Source of the DNA: Petunia secreta
Lineage: Eukaryota > Streptophyta > Magnoliopsida > Solanales > Solanaceae
DNA length: 64,000 nt
NCBI GenBank assembly: GCA_029990175.1
Contig: JARKIP010000011.1
Coordinates: 9,936,001-10,000,000, forward strand
Reading direction: 5' to 3'
Numbering within the stretch: the stretch's first letter is position 1; every line of letters starts with the position of its first letter. Shown piece by piece: positions 37,484 through 47,600 of this stretch. The notes below the pieces were generated by a model. It was not told where the DNA came from, made no database searches, and worked only from the letters and a program-made list of their open reading frames with translations. The position numbers and the translations under genes are program-made.

Positions 37484-39979
37484 TGTTACACCCCATATAT
37501 CTAAAGTGAGGTATATCATTCTAATGACATGTTAATAATAATTTAAGTGAGTTTAATGTAATAATAGGACCATATATGACGTTTATATGTTGAATATAAA
37601 GTTTGGGCAAAATCGGATTTAAGTTGCGGAAAGACCGACTAAGGATTTACCTTATAACGAAGCTTTTGAGAAATTAATTTTGTGTGTTATATAAGATCTT
37701 TTGGGGACATATCATATACCCAATTGAAGGTCTTAGAGTGTAGTTTCCAACACTTTTGACGGTTTGTTTATCCAATATCTGGATAAAAAGATATGAGCGT
37801 CAGAAATCAGGCCAGAAGAAGGGACATAAGCGCAAAAGAGGGCTAGAAGAGAAATATTTCGAATATAAAAGGAAAAATCATCTCCTTTTTCGTTATTTCC
37901 AGAATATACACGATAGTAATACAGCTCTTATGAAGTTTTAAGAAATTTTTATAGTTTTGAAGATAGAACATCAATCTTAACTCGAAATTGAAGACGGATT
38001 GCGTCAAAACTCTCTACGCGATTAAGGTAACGTTATTCTAACATCAATTTCGTCTATAGTTTGAGTTTTAGAAATACTTCATGGCTAATTAAAGTACCTA
38101 AATGCTATATTATAGCTTGTTTAAGCTTTAGAAGGTATGGAATTCAAGGGAAACAAGGTTTAGAAGCAAAAAACATCAAAGGTATGTAAGGCTAAAACTT
38201 TCTTTTGGCAAGGCATGTATCTTGTAGATTTTGAAGCTTTTCATAGTTCTAAACTTGATGATTCTTGTGGAGGAAATTGTATGGAATAAAGGTAACCGTG
38301 TATGTGCTTAATTTGGTGCTAATAACCACGGTGAAAGATATCCAAAATAGCAGCACGAAATATTTCAAAATCTGGAAAATTATTTTTATCTTCAGACAGT
38401 TGTTAGTAGTTTGAGCATAACTCCTTGTACAAAATTGATATTGAGATGCTTTAAGATTTCCTGGAACCCTAAGACATATATCTACAACTTTCATGAAGAC
38501 CATGAAGTCTATAACTTTGATCTATACCCTGAAAGATATAATGTAATACAGGATAATGGTACTGTCCAGAAATTCTGTACAGCCATGGAATTGGTTCGCC
38601 GTCTGGTCATCTCATCTTGTTATCCATTTAATTTGTTTATGTTATCAGTTTATCCGGGTACCCATTCCCATATATTTTATAGTGCTGTTCTGTTTTTGCA
38701 GATCATCCAGTTTCAGAGGAAACTCTGCCGAAATTTTTATAAAAGTCAAAGAGTTAGACAAATTCTAAGTTTTAGGTTGTGTCTATAATTCCATCCAGAG
38801 TTTTCTTATCATTCCTTTGCGTCCATATCTACTATTTCCACATTTGTTATGCCTCATACATGCTTATGCTTATATTGTAATCATATTATGTGTGATTTGG
38901 AGTCTCCCATAGAGGCTGGATATTGGACACACAGTTCGGTCGCGTGTGATACTACCCGTCTGAGGGACACAACCCTTCTGGTTCAGGCGGGAGTTGAAAC
39001 AACTAGTGTGACCGGGTGTTATTCACACACTCTGACCAGAGAGATTAGATATTACTGGCTGTAGGGGGACATAGCCCATAACACCCGCCAGGTTTGTTAT
39101 ATACGCGTATATAGCCACAGTATACACCGCATGACTATACATGAGGCTAGTTCAGATGTTCAGCTACCTGATTTGGGGGGATATAGCCCATAACACCAGA
39201 CATGTACCAGTTCAAATAACAGTTCACTTTTAGCTCAGTACCAGTTATCAGTTCTCAGTTATCAGCCACCAATTCTTAGCATCAGTATCAGTTGAAAGCT
39301 ATCAGTTCCGGTTTCTAGTTATCAGTTACCAGTCATATTTAAGTTATTTATCAGTATAGTTCAGCTCAGTTTTCAGTTTAAGATTCAGCTAGATTTCAGT
39401 TTATATTCAAATCATGTTTAGTACATTCTTCAGATTTCCAGCAACATTGCTATGCTCCAGCTCATATTTACATATTTATATTCCAGCCTTATAGTTTCAT
39501 TCAGCTATGATATATTATATGCTAATGCCTTACATACTTCGTACATATCGTACTCACGCCCTTTTCTGGGGCGCTGCATTTCATGTCGCGCAGGTACAGA
39601 GAGATCAGACCCTGAGCCACGTTAGTAGGCTATCTACCAGCTATTGGAGTCACTCCGCTTACTCCCGGAGTTACTTATCTTTTGGTATGTGTACAGTCAG
39701 CTAGTTTGGGTATGGCGGGGCCTTGTCCCGTCCTTTGTATATTCAGTTCAGTACTCTTAGAGGCCTGTAGATATGTCCCTGTGTGGTTCATTCAGTATGT
39801 TATGTATATCAGCATGCGATAGCCTTGTCGTCTTCATAGACTTAATGTTTCAGTAAATACGTATTTATATATAATCAGGTTTCTAGCTCATCTCTATTAT
39901 TCATAGATTATTAATAGGTTTAGCGATGATTGACACTCAGTATCGGTTATCCGCTGCGGCCCTAGGTTGGGTCGTGACA
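37484..39979 (+). repeat. 3' LTR of the Tekay element (2496 bp)
   Basis: TGTTACACCCCATATATC to gtcgtgaca, followed by the target duplication GATTT. Contains many short cagttatcag-like repeats at about 39200-39410, shared with the 5' LTR. Confidence 0.92.
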
Positions 39980-40270
39980 GATTTTTGCAGATTCACTCCA
40001 ATACTTCTCTCAATATATTTGCATTTTCTTTGCTTATGAAGTTTGTGAATGAGTAAATGATTTTTGCTGCCTCAACATGTTGTATATATAAAGATCAAGA
40101 GACCAAATAGATTTAAGAGAATAAAGAGCTTTCCCAAGTAAATAAGGTAACCTCCTTAAAATTTTTCTTGTTGAATTCTAACTCCTACATCCTTGAACTC
40201 ATTCCATAAATAGAATAACATGTTAGTTGCTTTTCCTCCAAGTCTCCAATCCTTCGCTCCCTTGAAAAAA

Positions 40271-41104
40271 TTCTCAACCACAACAACAACATAACCAGTT
40301 GAAATCCCATAAGTGTGGTCCGACAGGGTGGGCCTTACCCCCACCAGGGTGGAGAGGGTGTTTCCGATAGACCCTCGGCTCAAGGAAAAATAATTCAGAA
40401 AATACTTCCAGAAGTAAGATAAAACCATCCATGATAAAGAAAATTCAGTCAAGGAAGCTAGTGGTAACTAAGGTAAATAGGCAACGGTAAAAGTAGTAAA
40501 GGCATAGAAGTTGATAAAAAAAGTATATAAACATAACACAAATGCAGATAGAACTTACAGTACTACTACCTAACAGTCCACCTTAATCATCGACCTCTAC
40601 GCTAACCTATCAAAGCTCATGTCCTCGGTGATCTGGAGGTGGGCCATATCCTGATGAATCTCCTTGCCCTAATTCTTCTTTGGTCTACCTCTACCTCTCT
40701 GTAGACCCAACACTGCCAACCTCTCGCACCTTCTCACTGGAGCATATGTGCTCCTTCTCCTCACATAGTGAATAATCGCAGCCTCGCTTCTCGCATCTTG
40801 TCTTCCACTGAGGTCACTCCCACCTTGTCTGGAATGTCCTCATTCCTAATCTTATCCATCCTCATATGGCCACACATCCATCTTAGCATTCTCATCTCTG
40901 CTACACTCATCCTCTCAATGTGTGTGGTCTTGACTGGCCAGCACTCTACTCCGTACAATATAGCTGGTCTAATGACTGCTTTATAGAACTTACCTTTGAG
41001 CCTAGGTACCACTTTCTTATCGCAAAGAACACCGGACACTAATATCCACTTCATCCTGCCTTCCCATATACGATACGTGACATCATCATCAATTTTTTCA
41101 TTAC
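40271..41104 (-). mobile_element. 5'-truncated RTE-type LINE
   Basis: The minus-strand frame from 41054 reads MKWILVSGVLCDKKVVPRLK, then AVIRPAILYGVECWPVK and AEMRMLRWMCGHMRMDKIRN. This is the C-terminal part of plant RTE reverse transcriptases. The 3' untranslated end (about 40390-40280) has the gagggtctatcggaaacacc motif and finishes in a GTT-rich tail. The word cccttgaaaaa flanks it on both sides (about 40260 and 41106), a plausible target duplication. Arm A has no insertion at the equivalent place (about 25178). Confidence 0.8.
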
Positions 41105-41599
41105 CCCTTGAAAAACTTCTATGGTTGGATTTTCATTGCGATTCCTAATCCCGTTCGGATTGTAAGACTGCTTCTCCAGGTCTTTCCTTTTCCAGTTCGG
41201 ACTGGGAATGTATCTGTGCATCTTTTCCACATAAGGTGAACCTGCTAGTGAATCTGGTCCTTCACAAGTTTCTTCCCGTTTTTCAATCATCAAAACTCAA
41301 ACTTCAACAAATTCCACCTTTTTGATGATGACAAACAAATGATTCCCGGAGGAGTATAAATTTCTGTTCAAACTAACACACAAGCAATGAAACATGTATG
41401 AGAATAATAACAGAACCAAATTGGGTCACAAACACCTGCAACATTTCTTCTCGCTCCTTTTGGTATCATCGAAAAGATCACAGTATACTTGTCAAAGAAC
41501 CAATCAAGTAATGTTGGTTCTATAGCCTAGAAGGCAGCAAATCAACCATATACAGAACCTGTCAAACTTCAATCTAAGGTGCTTAATTTACGATAGGTA

Positions 41600-42460
41600 A
41601 AGGAATTGATCAGTAACAAATCAAGCAAAATATCCAAATAAGCATCCAAACTATCAAGATTAAAACTATAAAGATTGTCTTAAACATAACATCAGAAAGA
41701 ATTGAGGAAATATGGGTAGGACCTAGTTTAGGTCTGGGAAGTGGATGGAACATATATTTTGAAATGAGCAAGCATTGGCGCGAAGTTCCTTGAGTTGCCT
41801 TGCCTCTCCAGCACCGTTTCACATTCCGGCCTAACCTACTAAGCAGCAAGCCTAACAATCTCCTTAGCCTACCGCTCAACCTCTCTTTTATAGGCTTTTA
41901 ACTGCCAATTCCTATAACCTATATGAGGACCTTCAACATCATCAACCTCTACAAGTTCCTCTGCAAGTTCTCCATCCAAATAGTAGTCATACCTCTTTAA
42001 GATGTTTCTTTCGATGACATCATGATGGTCTGATTCTGCACATTTTTCTAGTTTCACATCAGCTATCCTCTCCATATGTTGTATCATTATCCTTTGCAGA
42101 TTGATAGGAACCTCCCTATCCAACGGGTCCATGTTAGTTATATCCAGATAATTCACTTCACTAAAACAGTTGGACCTCTACAACAGGTTCTTAAAAAAAA
42201 TCAAACAACAATTGATGGAAGGATGCCGTAACCTTTTTCTTAATTTGGGTGGCCTTAGTCAACCTCGATTTCTCGTGAACTTATGAGTTACAGTAAGAGC
42301 ATGCATGCCATCAGACCTTGTAGGCCATGCTTTTCTCATGTACTCATAATACCCTGCTATTGAAACTTATCATGAAACGGGTTCTTCTAGGATTTAGCAT
42401 TCAACATTGTAAATAGATGTGTCATTCTTCTAACTCCGTGTCAGCGACAATTGTACCTTT
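41600..42460 (-). pseudogene. Sirevirus additional-ORF remnant, copy in arm B
   Basis: On the minus strand 42156-41869 reads MNYLDITNMDPLDREVPINL, and then IQHMERIADVKLEKCAESDH and VEVDDVEGPHIGYRNW. It is followed by the coiled-coil end. It is better preserved over this block than the arm A copy (24170-24440) but has no complete frame. Confidence 0.5.
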
Positions 42461-42547
42461 CAGAAACCTTCCTCCAGATTATCCTTATTTTTAAAGGAAA
42501 AATCAATCTTGTAAGCTAGAGTGAAGCTTATAAGGTTTAGGTACTAA

Positions 42548-43057
42548 CTGTTCGTTTGGTTCGGAGACAAATTATGCAGATATTAATAAAGCAGGTATTA
42601 GTTATGCAGGTATTAGTAATGCAGGTATTAGCAATGCATATATTAGTTATGCAGGTATTATATCTTGGTTAATGAATAATTTGTTATATTAAAAAATTAG
42701 TATACATTTCATAATTTAAATTATATTTTAATATTTTATTATTCAATATATGTTTGTTTACTATTGAATAATAATGTAAAGAGATGTGAGGGTATATTTG
42801 TCTTCTCATAAATTAATACCAGCGTTATTAATACCCGCATTTATTATTCCATCTTCTATGCCGCACAAAATAATACATAGATTCACTCATTAATTTATGC
42901 TGGTATTAATTAGTGCAGGTTTGTAAATTCAAACCAAACGTTGTATTATTAGTGCAGATTTTTATATCTTGTTGCAAAAAAAAATCAAACACTGCGTTAT
43001 ATTGCGAGGGATTTAGTGCAAGTATTAATTCTTTTGTGCGCCCAACCAAGCGAGCAC
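42548..43057. mobile_element. Tourist-like (PIF/Harbinger) MITE 1, 510 bp
   Basis: Ends CTGTTCGTTTGG and CCAAGCGAGCAC are imperfect inverted repeats, with TAA at 42545-42547 and 43058-43060. The interior has repeated tgcaggtattagt-type words at 42586-42660. Confidence 0.75.
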
Positions 43058-43060
43058 TAA

Positions 43061-43703
43061 GGGGTCGTTTGGTAGCATGTATTATAGTGCGTAATACCCG
43101 CATTAAACTTTGTATTGCTAATACCATGTTTGGTTGCACCATTTGAAAAAATAATCCCTGCATTGAAACTTGCATTATTTTGTACCATGTTTGGTTGCTT
43201 TTTTGTATTCCACATAAAACATTGCATTGTTAATACAATGTTTGGTTCAAAATTTTGATTTCCGCATAGCTAATACCCGCATAAGTTATGCGGGAATCTA
43301 TGTATTATTTTATGCGGGGTAGAAGGTGGAATTAGTAATGTGGGTATTAACAATGCATGTATTAAAATTTAAAATGACAAAACTAACCCTATTAATAATA
43401 AGAATATTTTTTTAATTTATTGAAGGAGTAACTAAATATTTTAAATTATAGCATTGTATAATAATTTGTAATATTATGATTCAAGAAATAATTCCTACAT
43501 TAATACTTGCATAGCTAATACCCGCATTACTAATTCTTGCATTACTAATACCCACATTACTAATACCTGGATTGCTAATACCCGCATTATTAATACCTGC
43601 ATTACTAATACATGCATTGTTAATACCTACATTATTAATACCTGCATTGTTAATACCAGCATTACTAATACCTGCATAAAATCAATTGCTACCAAACGAC
43701 CCG
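43061..43703. mobile_element. Tourist-like (PIF/Harbinger) MITE 2, 643 bp
   Basis: GGGGTCGTTTGGTAGC at the left and GCTACCAAACGACCCG at the right are near-perfect inverted ends, with TAA at 43058-43060 (shared with MITE 1) and 43704-43706. A 15-base tandem repeat of the form aatacccgcattact fills 43510-43675. Confidence 0.8.
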
Positions 43704-43950
43704 TAAGAGTATTAATTCATTGGTTAATGGTTATGTGGCTGCATGACTTCCATGAATCATTTCCTGTGGGCTTTTATAATGGACTAAGCACTGGCAGTTG
43801 CCTTTTCTTTCGATGTGGGTGTAGTCACAAACCTATTTCATTGTCTCATACATATACATCGTAGTTAAGTTTAACTAACAAGTATCATAAATTGATGTAT
43901 ATAACGATGCTATGCGACCAGTTTGTGAACATTTTGTTCTTGCTAGCTCT

Positions 43951-44254
43951 CCCAAAAATAAAACATATCTTATATTTTTACATTTTGTAACTTCATGCTA
44001 AAAGAGGCTATGTCGCATAGCATTGTTAACTAGGTTGCTCATTTCAAACATCGGATGCTTATCCATACAACATACACAGAAATTGAAAATTTTTCAACTC
44101 CTTAATTGAATCAAATATTGTGATTCTTTTTTGAAAGGTAGACAATCGAAACCTCATAAGAAGACCAAGTCGATAATTTCATTTTGTTTTCCCTTGCTTT
44201 CTTTCTTTACCTCAATTTTACATCAAAAAGAACATGCTGGAAAATAAGATATAC
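43951..44254. other. Intergenic DNA downstream of the synaptotagmin gene
   Basis: AT-rich. No coding potential or recognisable element seen. Confidence 0.4.
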
Positions 44255-44390
44255 AACAACAACAACAACAACAATAACAACACCACCATACAATCCCACA
44301 AGTGGGGTCTGGGGAGGATGAGATGCACGCAGACCTCCTCACCAAGATAGAGAGTTTGTTTCCTATAGACCCTTGGCTGGAAAATGAGAT
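44255..44390 (-). mobile_element. RTE LINE 3'-end fragment
   Basis: On the plus strand it starts with an acaacaacaacaaca run, followed by cccacaagtggggtctgggg and ends near ccttggct. This is the same 3' untranslated sequence as the LINE at 40271, in the same orientation. It lies some 290 bases beyond the stop codon of the synaptotagmin gene. Confidence 0.7.
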
Positions 44391-44678
44391 ATGGAACTAG
44401 ATAATCTGTTTTTCTGAAGATGTTAACAAATTGAAGTTAACTGAAAAAGAAGACTAACTATGATTTGTAATTACAGCGAATATTTGCAAGTGAAAGGCTA
44501 CAAGATCTCAATTGTTATCACTTCTGCTGATTTTTTGCTCCTTCTGACAAATTTGAAAGCTCTGCATTCTCCCTCTCATTTCCATTACTAGTAGCATTTC
44601 CTGGATAATGTCATCTATTCTTTTCGGAGAAAAAGAAAAACAAAAAATTCTCCTCCCTAAATCTGGTGTCTAAATGAA

Positions 44679-47600
44679 TCAATCTCGAATTATTGGTTGT
44701 GGTGTCCACTTAAGATGAACTGTTAATCTCCCAGACTTGGCACCATCCAGTGTAAATGTATCTTTAAACTCCCCTTCTAGTATAACTCTTGTGAGAGTCA
44801 TGATGCATCTACCAATTTTCTCCTGAAACATTTCGACAAGAAGAAAGCAGCCTCATAAACTTTATAAGCAGTGAAACAAAAGAACACTCGAGTGGACGGC
44901 AATGATGGTCTAAAAGAAATACCTTCCCAAATGTATCATGGTCAAAAACTTCCAAAATGAGCAAATCATGTAATCCATCTTCGACGACAAAGTCAAATGT
45001 CTGGTTCCACACTGGATTAAGGGTGTTGTTTAGAACCTGAGATGACCAAAAATATAAATTAAGGCAACAGTTGCTGAACTTCGAAATCATGAAAACTAAG
45101 AATACACAGTGATTTAATCAAATATCAGAAAGGTGACGGGAACATAATGGTGTTAATGTGGCATCACGCAAGGCAGTCAAAAACTTACTCTGGTCTTATT
45201 TTTCTGTTCAGATTTCTTCATGATTAGTACAACAAAGGGATCAGACTTCCCCATTAGATCAGTAATAGGTATGTCTTCTGCTGATATTACTGTCACAGAA
45301 AGAACTCCCCTAAAGAGGATGTCACCTTTCTTCTCGGAGACTGCTTGTGAAAAGTTAGCTGATTCTGGTCGAAGGGCCTTTTCCAAGGAAGTTAGTGCAT
45401 AGTCGGGTTTAAAACCCTTCATAAACACACTATCCATACCAAAAGGACAAAACAGAAGCTCCAAATGTACCTGTGTTAGTTGACAAGTGGAGAGGGTTAG
45501 ACTCCACTGCATGCATTGTGAAGCAAGGACACAAACAAGAATGCTCTTAAGAGCTCAGAGAATTGGTGTCTGATGCAGGGATGACGGCCTTATAAATATG
45601 CAAATGCTGAATAAGAAAAAAGAAAATAATTGAGAGCATCATCTATCCCACATGGCACATATGTGCTCTCTTTAACTCCCTTTTCTTCTGGTGAAGCTTG
45701 CCCAGAACCATGCACATTTGTAGGTAAAGAGTAGTCATGCAAACATCTGTTTAACTCATTGCAAACGTAAAAGCAACAGATTTTTGGTATCAAGAGTCAC
45801 GAGAAACAAATGAAGAGGTTGTACCAGGACAGAACTTGACAAACACCAGAACACAAAGAAACGACACCAAAAAGTTTTCATCAAAAATCACAAATGATCT
45901 TAAATCCCATTTATCTAGATCCTGCAAATAATGCCTGCTACTCTACATCATTGTACATAAACCTTCAAAAAGAATCAAAGATTGCTGCTCATCTTTGCTA
46001 AATACGTTTACGCATAGAGACGGCCCTTGAGAAGTGCGTGATCAGCTACTTATTGTTGGTAGGCAAGGAACAAAATATAGAAATAACACATCATTGGTCA
46101 GCTGAAGAACAACTCAAACACTTCTCAAGTTACGGTAGGTTACAATTCAAATTTTACATGTTCCCATAATTGTATATTTTAAGACTAAATCTACAGAGTA
46201 ATTGGTGGATTTCTTTACCTAGCAGATTAAAAATGATAATAGGAGACCATAGAGCATAAAGCATTAGGGAGGTCTAAAGGCTTTCAGCCACTTAGAATTC
46301 GGCTAGGAGGTTATAGAAGACATGGCTCATCTCTTTTTAAATTCTTTTTTAAAGAAATAACAGAAATGTCAATTTTTAATGATTTCATTCGTACTTCCAC
46401 TTTTGGTTGGAGTCCATTGAGTTCATCCAAATATTATTCAAGAACATTTTCAGGGAGCTCCAAGCTAATTGGCGATTATAACGAGGCAGGCATAACTTCT
46501 TCTCCATAACGAAGCTCCGAATCGAGTATTGACTATAATTTGATGCATTTCTGATCCGACAAGACTGTTGGGAAACAAATATCAAGATCTTCTTACCTGT
46601 CCTCTGTTTTTGGTGTCCCTCTGGATCTCCAGATCCTTCAAGAGTTTCAACCACACATCCTTCACCTTACCAGGCTCAAGGTCTTTCAAATCTATTCGAG
46701 CACAACCAATGAATTCAGCAGCCTGAATCCCTTCATCATCATAAACTTTTATTGTTAAATGTTGAGTGGATATATCTTCAACTATGAACTCAAAGTGCTC
46801 ATTCCAGATCGGATTTAAGCAGTTATCCTTAAAAGAGAAACAAAATCTAGAGTTAAACATTCCACATCGGGAGATAAATAAATTACGAAGGCAACAAGAG
46901 ACAGAAGTTCTCTTACAATAACTTTGCTGGTCTTTGTCCTATCACGTAGTGGACGTATAAATAACTCAACAAAAGGATCAGACTTCCCAATGATGTCCTT
47001 ATTAGTCAACTCTTTTGCTTCGATGAGCTTGACTTGTAATATACCAACCGGCTTTAACTCCAGATCACTACAAAAAAAACAAGAAAACATTTTAGATTGG
47101 AGATGGAGTCCTCCTTCTCTCCCTTAATATTTCAGGTATGAGAAGAAGTTAAAATTCCCTCTAGAAGATTGGAATATTCCAGATAACAATTTCTTCGAAA
47201 ATAGTTCTAATAATGCATCCCTATTCAGTAACTAGATTCCAGGAAAAGACAGTTTCATGTGCAGAAGTAGATCATGATATAGTTTGTCTTGGTAATTAAA
47301 TTGTTGCCTTCTGTATCTTGACTTAATCCTTTGTAGACTCGATTCTTCATTTCTTCATGATTACATCTACTTTAGAACAGTCTCCAACATATGCTGATCA
47401 AAATGTTCAGAAGAAACAAATAGGCTATTAAATGAGCCAGAGGTTGCAAAAGTGTATTTATTTCACGAGAAGACAGTTCAAATTATTCCACTTAGAATGT
47501 ACCTTAGAGCGCACAAAAGCAATAAATAGGGCCAAACTATTTTCACCCTTCTTTCTCAATAAATAATCTGGTTTTTCTTCTTAGGTCTGTTATTCCGGAA

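Larger units (their letters stand above)
26906..39979 (+). mobile_element. Tekay/Del-lineage chromovirus (Ty3/gypsy) with hAT insertion, TSD GATTT
   Basis: Two LTRs (26906-29314 and 37484-39979), a Met-type primer site, gag, protease, RT, RNase H, integrase and chromodomain, all on the plus strand. The five bases GATTT at 26901-26905 and 39980-39984 are the target duplication. It is inserted into the Sirevirus LTR of arm B. The element is dead: gag has a large internal deletion, RT a frame-changing deletion and a hAT insertion, and integrase a stop and a lost catalytic residue. Confidence 0.93.
39985..42460. repeat. Arm B of the inverted duplication (with 26787-26905 as its split-off end)
   Basis: Reverse complement of arm A. 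On the minus strand it carries the Sirevirus ORF remnant (to about 41600), a spacer with gatac-caaaaggagcgagaag near 41455, the polypurine tract near 41310-41327, and an LTR starting at 41309. The LTR continues leftward, through an RTE LINE insertion and the Tekay insertion, to about 26787. Confidence 0.75.
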
